A DNA stretch of 64,000 nt from JANYGA01 sp031420415 (GCA_031420415.1 JANOMT010000030.1:13970-77969); one strand, 5' to 3'. Positions 45,650-54,643 are shown, counted from the stretch's first letter. Notes: generated by a model not told the origin, from the letters alone. Numbers and translations are program-made.

Positions 45650-46419
45650 CGCGCGCTCGCGTCGCATGGCGCGCGTCGCTCGTCGCGGCGCTCCTCGCGA
45701 TCGGCGGTTATGCGACGTACGAGATTCTCGAAGCGCCGACGAACCAAATCTTCGGTAAGACGGTCGTTGCGGGCGCGCCCACGGTTCGCGAGGTCGCGCT
45801 CACGTTCGACGATGGCCCGAACCCGCCGTATACGGATCGCATTCTCGACGTCTTGCATGCCGAGCACGCGCCCGCGACGTTCTTCGTGGTCGGTCGCGCC
45901 GTCGTCGCATATCCCGCGACGATGCGCCGGATCGCGCGCGACGGTCACGCGATCGGTAACCACACGTGGGATCACGCGCACCTCATCGTGGAATCGCGCG
46001 GGACCATGCGCGCCGAGCTCGACCGAACCGACGCCGCGATCGCGAAAATTACGGGCCGACACACGCATCTCATGCGACCGCCGTTCGGTTCGCGCGATTT
46101 CATGGTCGTGAACGAAGCCGAACGACTGGGGTACCGCGTCGTGATGTGGGATGTCCCGTTGCCGCGCGATTGGGAACAACCCGGCGATGCGACGATCGTC
46201 AAACGCGTCGTCGAGAACGTCGCCGACGGCAGCATCATCGTCCTACACGACGGCGATCGTGGCCGCATCTGCGCGCGCGAGAAACACGTAACGCGCGACT
46301 GCGACCGCAGCCAAGAAATCGGTGCGACGCGTTCGATCGTACGGACGTTGCGCGCGCGTGGCTTCCGCTTCGTTACGATCCCGCAACTCATCGCGGACGC
46401 GCAACCGAAGCGCACGTAA
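45646..46419 (+). CDS. Polysaccharide deacetylase (CE4/NodB)
   Basis: A 257-residue extracytoplasmic deacetylase of peptidoglycan or a related glycan. An N-terminal membrane helix (residues 8-28) anchors it. NodB motifs are LTFDDGPNPPYTD (motif 1), HTWDHAH (motif 2, zinc histidines), RPPFGSRD (motif 3) and IIVLHDGDRG (motif 5). All metal and catalytic residues are visible. GTG start overlapping the previous stop. Confidence 0.93.
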   Translation: MTRARVAWRASLVAALLAIGGYATYEILEAPTNQIFGKTVVAGAPTVREVALTFDDGPNPPYTDRILDVLHAEHAPATFFVVGRAVVAYPATMRRIARDGHAIGNHTWDHAHLIVESRGTMRAELDRTDAAIAKITGRHTHLMRPPFGSRDFMVVNEAERLGYRVVMWDVPLPRDWEQPGDATIVKRVVENVADGSIIVLHDGDRGRICAREKHVTRDCDRSQEIGATRSIVRTLRARGFRFVTIPQLIADAQPKRT

Positions 46420-46433
46420 CGGGTGACGCGTTC

Positions 46434-47627
46434 CTACGGTCGGTTCCGTCCGAGTCGCTCGTGGGCGTCGACCCACACGCCCGCAATCACGGCGGCGCCG
46501 AGTGAGAGTTCGCCGCAGAGCACGGTCGCCGCGACGATCTCGGCAAATTTGCGAGCTTTGCCCGTGCCGTAGCAGTCGAGTGTTTCGAGCGATTCGCGTT
46601 GCGACGGTAATCCCGTCCCGCCACCGTATGTCGCGACGATGAGCGATGGTAGCGTGATCGCGTAATAGAGATCGCCCGCCTCGGTAAGATCGGCGTAGAC
46701 GACGGCCACGTGCGATTCTGCGACGTTCGCCGGATCTTGCCCCGTCGCGATGAAGATCGCGGCGATCGCGTTTGCTGCGTGCGAGCCATTATTGGTCGAG
46801 CCCGCCATCCACGCCCCGAGCGTCGAGCGCAGGCGGCTATTGAAGAACAACGCTGCCGAGACGTGCAAATGTTCGCGCATGAGCGCATCGGGGATCGTAA
46901 TTTCCGCGATCACGCGTTTGCCGCGCGTGTGGAGCGTGTTGATGTACGACGCTTTTTTATCGGTATCCATGTTGCTGCTCAACGTAAAGCTCAGGATCGG
47001 TGAGATCGCGGCGTACCGGTCGCGAATCCACGTGCATGCGGCGTCCGTCGCCTTGCTGCAGAGGTTCTGTCCCGCAGCATCACCCGTCGAATAATTGAAG
47101 CGCAGAAACGTGAAGCGCGCCGCGAGATAGTGCTCGATGGAAAGCAACTTACCCGTCCGCGTCGTCGATTCGGCCACGCCCGCGATCTCGGTATGATGCG
47201 CTTCGATCCATGCGGCAAATGCCGTCGCCTCGCGCGCGCTTGCGAACCCGAAGACGGGCGCGCGCTGCATCGCATCGCCGACGACGGTCGTCGTAATGCC
47301 GCCGGCCGCGCGCGTCACGCGCATGCCGCGACCGTAGCTTGCGAGCAGCGTGCCTTCGGTCGTCGCCATCGGCACGTAAAAATCGCCCGAGGCGTGCTCG
47401 CCGCGCACCGCGAGCGGACCGGCAAAGCCGAGCGGCACCGCAACGACACCCGTAAAATTCTCGATGTTGCCTTTGAGCACCGCTGCATCGAACGAGAACT
47501 GCGAAACGTGCTCGAGATTCGCGCCCGTTTTCGCTTCGACGAAGGCGCGTCGACGTGCGACGATCTCGGAGCTATAATCATCGGTTTTATCGCGCGGGAT
47601 GCGGACGTCTTCCGTTCGAGTATCCAT
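46434..47627 (-). CDS. Class I-like 3-hydroxy-3-methylglutaryl-CoA reductase
   Basis: HMG-CoA reductase makes mevalonate, the first committed step of the mevalonate isoprenoid route. The 397-residue product lacks membrane helices. Motifs are ENFTGVVAVPLGFAGPL, FYVPMATTEGTLLAS with the catalytic Glu, SSNMDTDKKAS with the catalytic Lys, GQDPANVAESH, and the terminal AHERLGR with the catalytic His. The usual DAMGMN cofactor motif reads GDAAGQN. No other mevalonate gene is in the window. It is divergent from the membrane protein at 47844 across 216 bases. Confidence 0.92.
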   Translation of the reverse strand: MDTRTEDVRIPRDKTDDYSSEIVARRRAFVEAKTGANLEHVSQFSFDAAVLKGNIENFTGVVAVPLGFAGPLAVRGEHASGDFYVPMATTEGTLLASYGRGMRVTRAAGGITTTVVGDAMQRAPVFGFASAREATAFAAWIEAHHTEIAGVAESTTRTGKLLSIEHYLAARFTFLRFNYSTGDAAGQNLCSKATDAACTWIRDRYAAISPILSFTLSSNMDTDKKASYINTLHTRGKRVIAEITIPDALMREHLHVSAALFFNSRLRSTLGAWMAGSTNNGSHAANAIAAIFIATGQDPANVAESHVAVVYADLTEAGDLYYAITLPSLIVATYGGGTGLPSQRESLETLDCYGTGKARKFAEIVAATVLCGELSLGAAVIAGVWVDAHERLGRNRP

Positions 47628-47843
47628 CGTCTCGGGGTAAGTCGCAGCACCCGGGCGGCCCTGCTCGTCCGGTCGGGTTCGCGTCCGGTCACGAGAATTT
47701 GGCGATCCGAGGTGCCTTGGCGAACAGGGCGTCTCTGGTTTCGAACGCCGCGCGTGCCCGAACGGCTCCCGGCACGAACCACGATCGGAGGCACATTCAC
47801 ATCCAACGGATGCATCCCGCCGCCCGACGCGAAGAACTCATCC

Positions 47844-49538
47844 GTGGTCGTCCTCTACGTCGTGCTCCTCATGTCGCTCGGGCTCGTGAATCTCGATTTC
47901 AAGCGAAACTGGCTGCGCGGCCAGCTACTCCGGCTCGGCGTCGGCGTGCCGATCCTCATCGGCTATGCCTACCTCGAGATGCCGCCGCTCGTCTTCCCGC
48001 AGTGCCTCACGCTCCTGCTCTTTACGCTCGTGCCCAATGCCGCGTACGGGATCGCGATGGCGGCGGGCATGGCCGTGAAATCGCGGCGCATCGTCTCGAT
48101 TCGGCCCGCCTCGATCCAGCCGTATCTCATCGCGCTCGCGATCGTCTTCGGCTTTGCGGGCATCCTCGCCATCGCGCCGGTCGTCGATGCGAGCGGCCTG
48201 CGCGACGTCGCAGATGTCACCACGTCGAACGCGCTCCCGCCCCTTGCCGACGTCAAACACGTCCGCGTCGTACCGCAAGAAGCGGCGATCTTTGCGGGCA
48301 ACAAAGTCGTCGGCCAACTCGGTGCGTATTATCGCGTCGGAGATTTTAACGTCCAGGTCGCGGGCGGGAACCTCGTCTGGGTCGCGCCGCTCGAATTCCA
48401 CGGCATCGTGCAATGGCTCGCGCGCCGCACGAGCCCGGGCGTCATCGTCGTGAGCGCGGAGAACCCCGATGCGAGCCCAGAACTGCGGCAACGCGCACCG
48501 CTGCGCTACATTCCAAGCGCCCTGCTCAACGAAAATATCAACCGCCACGTGTACCTTTCATACGGGACCGAACAATTACTCGAAACCACGCTCCAGCTCG
48601 ACGACAAGGGCGACCCCCAATACCTCGTTACGCTCGGTCGCCCCACGATCGGCTGGTCGGGCACGATCGTCACCGCCGTCGTGCTCGTCGATCCCGTCAC
48701 CGGCGCGATGAAGCGCGTTCCCAAAGCGGAATTCGCGTCGTTGCCGAGTTGGGTGAGCCGCGTCTATCCCGCAGATCTCGCGCTTGCGTACAACCAATGG
48801 TTCGGCGAATTCGTCCACGGGCTCATCAATAGTTTAGTCGTGAAGCGTGACGTCCACGTGCCCGCCCGCGAAGAAGTTTTCGGCCTCCTCGCCGGCACGC
48901 GGTTCGTGTGGTTCGTCGATCATACGTCGCCCGCGAGCGATCAATCGATGACGGGCTTCACGTATATGGATACCGTAACGGGGAAGATCACCTACTACAC
49001 GTCGTCGGGTGGGGAATTCAACTCGCGCGGTGCGGAAGATGCGGTCGGATCGAATCCGGTCGTGCGGCAGGGCAAACTCTTACCGACGCAGCCGTTGCTC
49101 TACAACGCCTACGGCCAAAATACGTGGGTCGTTCCGCTGGTCGCGGAAACCGGGAAATATCAAACGGTGGCGCTGGTGCAAGCGAAAAACGGACACGTCG
49201 TCGTCGGCGCGAGCGGCAGTCCATCGCCCAAAGACGACGCTTTCGCGCAATATGCCACGTTTTTGGGCGGCGGAGCGGGCGGAGAAGCGGCGCGTGCGAG
49301 CGGCGAGGCAACGCTTGCGGGCACGATCGATCGCATCGCCTCCGGCAGATCGGGCACCGTCTATCTCACGCTGCGCAACACCGCGGGCATCTTCACGACG
49401 ACGGAAGGTGATGCCGCAATCGCGCTCCTCGCGCGTCCCGGCGACCGCGTGAAGTTCAAGCGCGCCCCCGCCGATGCGACCGGGTTTTCTGCGATCGCGA
49501 ATTTCCGCGACGATTCGCTCGCGGCGGCGGCGCGGTGA
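47844..49538 (+). CDS. Large membrane protein with extracytoplasmic domain, unknown
   Basis: I do not recognise this 564-residue protein. Four hydrophobic helices occupy the first 125 residues (the last is PYLIALAIVFGFAGILAIAPV). The remaining 440 residues look extracytoplasmic and beta-rich, with SWVSRVYPADLALAYNQWFGEF and a Gly/Ala-rich linker near residue 470, then a small OB- or SH3-like tail. The start is a GTG at 47844; the AG-rich GAAGAA upstream is weak. It is coupled to the GNAT gene by a GTGA overlap. Confidence 0.7.
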   Translation: MVVLYVVLLMSLGLVNLDFKRNWLRGQLLRLGVGVPILIGYAYLEMPPLVFPQCLTLLLFTLVPNAAYGIAMAAGMAVKSRRIVSIRPASIQPYLIALAIVFGFAGILAIAPVVDASGLRDVADVTTSNALPPLADVKHVRVVPQEAAIFAGNKVVGQLGAYYRVGDFNVQVAGGNLVWVAPLEFHGIVQWLARRTSPGVIVVSAENPDASPELRQRAPLRYIPSALLNENINRHVYLSYGTEQLLETTLQLDDKGDPQYLVTLGRPTIGWSGTIVTAVVLVDPVTGAMKRVPKAEFASLPSWVSRVYPADLALAYNQWFGEFVHGLINSLVVKRDVHVPAREEVFGLLAGTRFVWFVDHTSPASDQSMTGFTYMDTVTGKITYYTSSGGEFNSRGAEDAVGSNPVVRQGKLLPTQPLLYNAYGQNTWVVPLVAETGKYQTVALVQAKNGHVVVGASGSPSPKDDAFAQYATFLGGGAGGEAARASGEATLAGTIDRIASGRSGTVYLTLRNTAGIFTTTEGDAAIALLARPGDRVKFKRAPADATGFSAIANFRDDSLAAAAR

Positions 49539-50152
49539 GACGCGTCGATACCGAGCGACTCGTGCTCGAGCCCGTCACCTCGGCGAACGCCATGACGCTC
49601 TGGCGCATCATGCAGAGCGCGCATCTCCGCGAATACCAGGACGTTCCGCGCCACACGAAGGACGAGTTTGCGCGTCGCGTCGATGCGCGGCCGAAGTCGT
49701 TCGATTCGCGCAGTATCGGTCGTTTCGAGTGGCTCGTCGTCGCGCGCGAATCGCAACAGGCGATCGGCTGGATCTCGCTCCGCGTGGGAGACGGCGGCCG
49801 CGGTACGGCCGAGATCGGCTATAGCATCGTCGCGACGCATCGCGGCTCGGGCTTCGCAAGCGAAGCCGCGCGCGCGATCGTCGATTACGCCTTCGAAGAG
49901 AGCGATCTCCACCATCTCGACGCGTGCTGCGTGCCCGCCAATGCGGCCTCCCGCCGGCTCCTCGCACGTGCGGGATTCACCGAGATTCGCGTGCAGCGCA
50001 GCGGCGCGATCGTGCGCGGACGGCCGGTCGATATCGTCATCTTCGAGCTCCAGCGCGATGCGTGGGTGAGTGCGAAAATGCTCGCGACAAAAAAAAGTGG
50101 CACGCCTTTGGAAAGCGACGTCGCTACGCCGGGTCTGCGAACTCGATCGTGA
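49535..50152 (+). CDS. GNAT acetyltransferase, RimJ/RimL-like
   Basis: A 205-residue acetyl-CoA-dependent N-acetyltransferase. The N terminus VDTERLVLEPVTSANAMTLW and the acetyl-CoA loop ATHRGSGFASEAARAIVDYAF with NAASRRLLARAGF are typical of the RimJ/RimL branch. GTG start overlapping the previous stop. The 3' end overlaps the convergent NUDIX gene by 29 bases. Confidence 0.92.
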   Translation: MRRVDTERLVLEPVTSANAMTLWRIMQSAHLREYQDVPRHTKDEFARRVDARPKSFDSRSIGRFEWLVVARESQQAIGWISLRVGDGGRGTAEIGYSIVATHRGSGFASEAARAIVDYAFEESDLHHLDACCVPANAASRRLLARAGFTEIRVQRSGAIVRGRPVDIVIFELQRDAWVSAKMLATKKSGTPLESDVATPGLRTRS

Positions 50153-50585
50153 TGCCGCTCGCCGCGTAGCCGTAATAGCGCGCGGGATTGCCGCCGAGAT
50201 GGGCGAGCAATGGGTCGCGTACGACGGGCACCGTCACGTACGTGGCAATCTCCGTGCGCGGCACCCATGTAAGGGCGACGGCATGCGCGTCTCCCGCGGG
50301 AAGCACCGCATCTCCCCGCGCGAAAACCGAGAAGCAGCAGACCAAAAAATGCGTGTTGCGGTCGTACGACTCGGCAACGTAGCACACGGGTCCGATCTCG
50401 ATCGTCAGCGACGTCTCTTCGAGAAACTCGCGCCGCAACGCCGCATCGAAGAGTTCCCCATCACGCTGACGCCCGCCGGGCAGATTCCACAGCGGCTCCG
50501 TGTGATTGGGGTAGCGCGATGCCACGAGCAAGACGGCGCCATCGCGTTCGAGCAAGCCCGTCACGATATGGATGCGTTCGTTCAT
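50124..50585 (-). CDS. NUDIX hydrolase
   Basis: A 153-residue NUDIX hydrolase that cleaves nucleoside-diphosphate derivatives. The NUDIX box is clear: GGRQRDGELFDAALRREFLEETSL, with the catalytic REFLEE. The N-terminal strand has GAVLLVASRYPNHTEPLWNLP. The ATG at 50585 sits next to a 203-base gap shared with the divergent PhnD-like gene. Confidence 0.92.
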   Translation of the reverse strand: MNERIHIVTGLLERDGAVLLVASRYPNHTEPLWNLPGGRQRDGELFDAALRREFLEETSLTIEIGPVCYVAESYDRNTHFLVCCFSVFARGDAVLPAGDAHAVALTWVPRTEIATYVTVPVVRDPLLAHLGGNPARYYGYAASGITIEFADPA

Positions 50586-50788
50586 GCGCGCGCCACGCGG
50601 ATTCGCCCGATCTGCAGGCTGCGGCGCCGATCGGTTGCGAACGGTGGCGGCGGCGTCACGATCGGCGTCGTCGTGATGGCGAACATGATGGTGCGCGCGC
50701 AGGCGAGCATGACGATGAGAAATTCCCTGGCTCTCGCCAAGCTTCCGCTCGCGCAGAATCGCCTTGCCGAGGCGTCTACCGTAGCGTC

Positions 50789-51604
50789 GTGATCGCATCG
50801 GATTGGTACGCGAGTTTTCCGTGGTACGATTTCCCCGAAATGCACGCCGCAACCGATGCGTTGTGGCGCGCGTTTGCGGCAGAATTTACCGCGCGCGGCA
50901 TTGCGAACGTGCCGGCCGAACTCGATCGCACGCGCCCGCACGGCACCGATCGCGAGGGCGCCTGCCTCTTCACGCAAACCTGCGGTTACCCGCTCTTTTC
51001 CACGGCGCGCGGGCACTTTCACGTCCTCGGGGCGCCGCACTACGCCGTTCCCGACGCCGTCGCAGGGACGCATCGCAGCTACATCGTCGTGCGCGGCGAC
51101 AGCCCCGCACGTCGCATCGGCGATCTGCGCGGTGTGCGTTTCGCGATCAACGAAGCCGATTCGAACTCCGGTATGAACTTACCGCGACGACTGATCGCCC
51201 CGCTCGCACGCGACGGACGTTTCTTCGAAACGGTCGCGATCACGGGAAGCCATGCGGCAAGTGCCGCTGCGGTCGCGAGCGGTGAAGCCGATGCGGCGGC
51301 GATCGATTGCGTCACGTTCGCGCTCCTGCGACGCCACCGGCCGCACCTCGTCGCCGAGCTTCGGACGATCGCGAGTACGTTCGCCACGCCGACGCCGCCG
51401 TTCGTAACGTCGTCGCAACACGACGACGCTCTCGTCGCGACGTTACGCGAGGGTATCGTACGCGTGCTACGCGATCCCGCATCTGCCGAAATCCGTACCG
51501 CCCTCTTTCTCACGGGCATGACGCCCTGTGATGCTACCGCGTACGATCGCGTGATGGCGTTCGAACACGAATCCGCGCTCCTAGGCTGCGCCGAACTGCG
51601 CTGA
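50789..51604 (+). CDS. PhnD-like phosphate/phosphonate-binding domain protein without signal peptide
   Basis: A 271-residue protein with the periplasmic-binding fold of the PhnD family. CLFTQTCGYPLFS, HRSYIVVRGDSPARRIGDLRGVRFAINEADSNSGMNLPRR and EADAAAIDCVTFALL are recognisable. No signal peptide or lipobox precedes the domain, and no transporter genes are nearby, so it may act in the cytoplasm. GTG start at 50789; no strong ribosome-binding site. The 203 bases upstream hold no gene that I can see. Confidence 0.82.
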   Translation: MIASDWYASFPWYDFPEMHAATDALWRAFAAEFTARGIANVPAELDRTRPHGTDREGACLFTQTCGYPLFSTARGHFHVLGAPHYAVPDAVAGTHRSYIVVRGDSPARRIGDLRGVRFAINEADSNSGMNLPRRLIAPLARDGRFFETVAITGSHAASAAAVASGEADAAAIDCVTFALLRRHRPHLVAELRTIASTFATPTPPFVTSSQHDDALVATLREGIVRVLRDPASAEIRTALFLTGMTPCDATAYDRVMAFEHESALLGCAELR

Positions 51605-51675
51605 GGGGCCACGCGACCGCGCGCGCGTTGGATGCCGCGGGTCTCGGTATCGGAGGCTGCGAAAACGTAACCGTC

Positions 51676-52698
51676 ATGTCGACCTCCTCACTTCGGGTTC
51701 GGCTCGCGCTCCTGGTCGCCGCCGGCCTCGCTGTGGTCATCGCCGTCGTCCTCATTCGGCCGATCGCGCGCGTTGTGGCCTCGAAGTTACCGTTGAAAAT
51801 CGTGGCGATCGTCGCGCTGCCCGGAGCGCCGACGCGATTCGATTACGAGAGCCTCGATCCGAAAACGGACCTGCTCTTCCTCGCGCATCTCGCCGCGAGC
51901 ACGGTCGTGGTGTACGACGTCAAGCGCGATCGTGTCGTCGCGACGATTCCGGGTCTACCCGACGTTCACGGCGTGCTCGCGGTACCGGCGCTCGGCCTCG
52001 TGTACGCGACGGCGACGGGGGCGAACGAAGTCGCGGTCATCGACGAGCGATCGAGAGCGATCGTCGCGCGTATTCCCGCGGGCGCGTATCCCGACGGCAT
52101 GGCCTACGATCCCGACGATGCGAAACTCTATGTTTCCGATGAGAACGGCGGTACCGAAACCGTCATCGATACGAAGAAGAACGTGCGCGTCGCGACGATT
52201 CCCATCGGTGGTGACGTCGGCAATACACAGTACGACGCCTCGAGCCATCGCATACTCGTCAACGCCCAGTCGCGCGGCGATCTCGTCGCAATCGATCCGC
52301 GCAGCGATACGATCGTGGCGCGCTATCCGATAAGGGGTTGCGCGAGCAATCATGGGCTGGTTCTCGATTCGCCCCATCGCCGCGCGTATATCGCGTGCGA
52401 AGGCAATGCGAAACTGGTGGTCTTCGATCTCAAAACGTTGAAGCAATCGAACACCTTCGATGTCGGCGTCGATCCCGACGTCCTCGCCTACGATGCATCG
52501 ACCGGGCGTCTTTACGTCGCGACGGAGAGCGGCATCGATTCGATCTTCGCAGCGACAGCATCTGGGCTCACGAAGCTCGGCGAGGCCTTCGTCGGCATCG
52601 ATGCGCACATCGTCGCCTTCGATCCGCGAACGCATCGCCTCTATTTTCCCGTGCTCGATATCGCGGGGCCGAGAATGCTCGTGGCCGAGCCGCGTTGA
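51676..52698 (+). CDS. YncE-like beta-propeller protein
   Basis: A 340-residue exported or membrane-anchored protein. One membrane helix (LALLVAAGLAVVIAVVLI) leads a seven-bladed YncE/YVTN-type beta propeller, seen in repeats such as KRDRVVATIPGLPDVHGV, SRAIVARIPAGAYPDGMAYDP and KKNVRVATIPIGGDVGN. The ATG at 51676 is chosen because it precedes the helix closely. Its ligand is unknown. Confidence 0.88.
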   Translation: MSTSSLRVRLALLVAAGLAVVIAVVLIRPIARVVASKLPLKIVAIVALPGAPTRFDYESLDPKTDLLFLAHLAASTVVVYDVKRDRVVATIPGLPDVHGVLAVPALGLVYATATGANEVAVIDERSRAIVARIPAGAYPDGMAYDPDDAKLYVSDENGGTETVIDTKKNVRVATIPIGGDVGNTQYDASSHRILVNAQSRGDLVAIDPRSDTIVARYPIRGCASNHGLVLDSPHRRAYIACEGNAKLVVFDLKTLKQSNTFDVGVDPDVLAYDASTGRLYVATESGIDSIFAATASGLTKLGEAFVGIDAHIVAFDPRTHRLYFPVLDIAGPRMLVAEPR

Positions 52699-52703
52699 GC
52701 TGC

Positions 52704-53612
52704 CTATCGCGCGCGTGTCGTCTCGCGATAGAACCCCGGCCGTTCCACGCGCCGTAGTGCCACCCGCAACGCTTCGTTCGCGCCGCGCACGCCCGCAGCC
52801 GCGCGCATCGCAAAGGTCCGTCGTGCGACGAAGCCCGCGTCCACGAGGGCGAACGCAGGTGCGTATTCCATCTCGAGCTCGGCGAGCGTCGCGCGCGCCA
52901 CGCGCGGATGGGGCGCACGATATGGCCGCACGTCTGCCGCCTTCGCGAGATACATGTCGCTCGTCGCGGCCTGTGGCGTCGGCGGCCGCTCCACGGGATT
53001 ACCGAGCTCGAAATAGCGCCCATGTTTCGCCGCGAGCGCCGCGGGCATCGCGACGTTGCCGTAATGATGATAGGCGTACGGCAGCACGAGCGACGAACCG
53101 CGCACGCCGACCGCACGTTCGTGCACGGCGTTCTCCCACCGAATTGCCGGATCGTAGCGGAAGAAGACGAAACGACGCGCCACATCGGTGATCCAGCGGA
53201 ACGTCCCAAAGAAATGATACGTGTACGCATCGACGGATCCGACGCTCGCGGGCAACCCCGGCAGTATTTCGCGGGCGATGTAGCGGAGTTGTTCGCCGTG
53301 CACTTCATCGGCATCGAGAAAGAGAACCCAATCGGGTCGCACCGCGAGCGTGGCGAGTTCGGCGAACGCGCGATTGCGCATATCGGCAAAATCCACGAAC
53401 GGATGCCGCGCAATCCGCAGACGCCCGTCGGAGGCGAATGCGCTCGCTTCGAGCGTCGCGACGTTGGGAGATTGCGCGAGTCCCGAATTCTCGTTGACGA
53501 CGAGCGTATCGACGACACCCGCAATCCCCGCGAGTGCGGGCGCGAGGTAGCGTTCGGTTGCGGAACCGACGCAGAGGGCGCAGGCGATCGTGATCGTTGA
53601 AGTCTTCGACAT
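52704..53612 (-). CDS. Family 2 glycosyltransferase
   Basis: A 302-residue GT-A glycosyltransferase resembling those that act in tandem with surface glycan genes. ITIACALCVGSATERYLAPALAGIAGVVDTLVVNENS gives the nucleotide fold and WVLFLDADEVHGEQL the metal-binding DxD. The ATG at 53612 lies inside the divergent GNAT gene (overlap 53590-53612). The end is 5 bases from the convergent propeller gene. Confidence 0.88.
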   Translation of the reverse strand: MSKTSTITIACALCVGSATERYLAPALAGIAGVVDTLVVNENSGLAQSPNVATLEASAFASDGRLRIARHPFVDFADMRNRAFAELATLAVRPDWVLFLDADEVHGEQLRYIAREILPGLPASVGSVDAYTYHFFGTFRWITDVARRFVFFRYDPAIRWENAVHERAVGVRGSSLVLPYAYHHYGNVAMPAALAAKHGRYFELGNPVERPPTPQAATSDMYLAKAADVRPYRAPHPRVARATLAELEMEYAPAFALVDAGFVARRTFAMRAAAGVRGANEALRVALRRVERPGFYRETTRAR

Positions 53613-54036
53613 AAGCGATGTGGAGCGCATGCGCGAAGCATGCGCGATCCGCACGACGGTCTTCGTCCACGAACAAGGCGTTCCGCCCGAAGAAGAGATC
53701 GACGAGCACGATCGGACCGATCCCGATGCGGTCCACGTTCTCGCGCGCGATGCGACCGGTCGGGCTGTCGGTGCGGGCCGATACTACGTGACTAAACCAT
53801 CGGTCGTACGTATCGGTCGGATGGCAGTCTGCGCCGACATACGCGGAACGGGCATCGGCGTCGCGCTCCTCAACGCACTCGTTGATGAAGCGCGCGACCG
53901 GGGATTCGCCAAAGCGCACCTTCACGCGCAGACCCACGCGACACAATTCTATCGCAAGGCCGGTTTCTACGATGACGGCGCCGAGCTATGGGATGCCGGG
54001 ATATTGCACCAGCCGATGTCGCGCGAGCTTGTTTGA
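53590..54036 (+). CDS. GNAT acetyltransferase, ElaA/YjcF-like
   Basis: A 148-residue acetyltransferase. RTTVFVHEQGVPPEEEIDEHDRTDP is the marker of the ElaA/YjcF branch, followed by VRIGRMAVCADIRGTGIGVALLNALVDEA, the acetyl-CoA loop, and AQTHATQFYRKAGF. GTG start. The 5' end overlaps the start of the divergent glycosyltransferase by 23 bases. Confidence 0.92.
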   Translation: MIVEVFDISDVERMREACAIRTTVFVHEQGVPPEEEIDEHDRTDPDAVHVLARDATGRAVGAGRYYVTKPSVVRIGRMAVCADIRGTGIGVALLNALVDEARDRGFAKAHLHAQTHATQFYRKAGFYDDGAELWDAGILHQPMSRELV

Positions 54037-54097
54037 AAGCTCGTGACCTCGGGCCGAGAGTATATGCGGATGGCCTAGCTAACTTTTTGCAGAAATG

Positions 54098-54106
54098 TGC
54101 TATAGT
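54098..54106 (+). promoter_or_regulatory. Extended -10 promoter of the zinc-ribbon gene
   Basis: TG-C-TATAGT is an extended -10 with no -35 at the right place. The expected start at about 54112 gives a leader of about 125 bases. Confidence 0.65.
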
Positions 54107-54112
54107 GCGCGA

Positions 54113-54150
54113 AGTTGGACGGTAACTTTACGGCGTCACACCGTCCGACT
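54113..54150 (+). promoter_or_regulatory. 5'-terminal stem-loop in the zinc-ribbon mRNA leader
   Basis: The arms AGTTGGACGGT (54113-54123) and ACCGTCCGACT (54140-54150) pair over 11 bp with one G-U, around a 16-base loop. The hairpin begins exactly at the predicted transcript start, so it may protect the mRNA or control its translation. No named riboswitch is recognised. Confidence 0.5.
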
Positions 54151-54239
54151 CGACTAGCCAGTCCGATAGAAGCGGTAGCTCTCCATGCGGAACTTGCACG
54201 GTACGAACAGGACAGACAGACGCTTGGAGAGACCCGAAC

Positions 54240-54584
54240 GTGTACACAGATGAATCGTTAAGCTGCGTCGACTGCAACAGCCAATTTATTTTTAGTTCCG
54301 GCGAACAGCAGTTTTTTGCGAGCAAAGGCTTTCAGAACAAGCCGAATCGTTGCCCGGAGTGCCGCACCGCACGCAAGGCGCAACGCGGAACCACCGGCGG
54401 CACCGGCGGCGGAGCGAGTTACGACGGAGCTGCCGGCGGCGGCGGTGCCCGCGCTGCGCGCGAAATGTTCCAAACGACATGCAGTCAGTGCGGTCAAACG
54501 GCGGAAGTGCCGTTCCAACCGCGTGGCGATAAGCCCGTCTATTGCCGCGACTGCTTCGCCTCGAAGTCATCTTCGTCACGGTAG
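54240..54584 (+). CDS. Double zinc-ribbon protein (zf-trcl and CxxC-CxxC)
   Basis: A 114-residue protein with two zinc sites. The N-terminal part SCVDCNSQFIFSSGEQQFF with RCPECRTARKAQ is the zf-trcl ribbon. The C-terminal CSQCGQTAEVPFQPRGDKP with YCRDCF is the CxxC-x17-CxxC ribbon. A Gly/Ala-rich linker joins them. Such proteins are of unknown role and are often abundant. GTG start with GGAGAG nine bases upstream. It has its own promoter and a long structured leader, suggesting tight control. Confidence 0.9.
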   Translation: MYTDESLSCVDCNSQFIFSSGEQQFFASKGFQNKPNRCPECRTARKAQRGTTGGTGGGASYDGAAGGGGARAAREMFQTTCSQCGQTAEVPFQPRGDKPVYCRDCFASKSSSSR

Positions 54585-54610
54585 CGCTCGCCCGACAACC
54601 AGTCTAGCTG

Positions 54611-54643
54611 TAGCGCCTCGCTTCTCACGGAAGCGGGGCGCTA
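54611..54643 (+). terminator. Hairpin terminator after the zinc-ribbon gene
   Basis: A 14-bp stem TAGCGCCTCGCTTC/GAAGCGGGGCGCTA with one G-U pair and a 5-base loop lies 27 bases past the stop. There is no T-run, so termination may be weak or need a factor. Confidence 0.6.
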
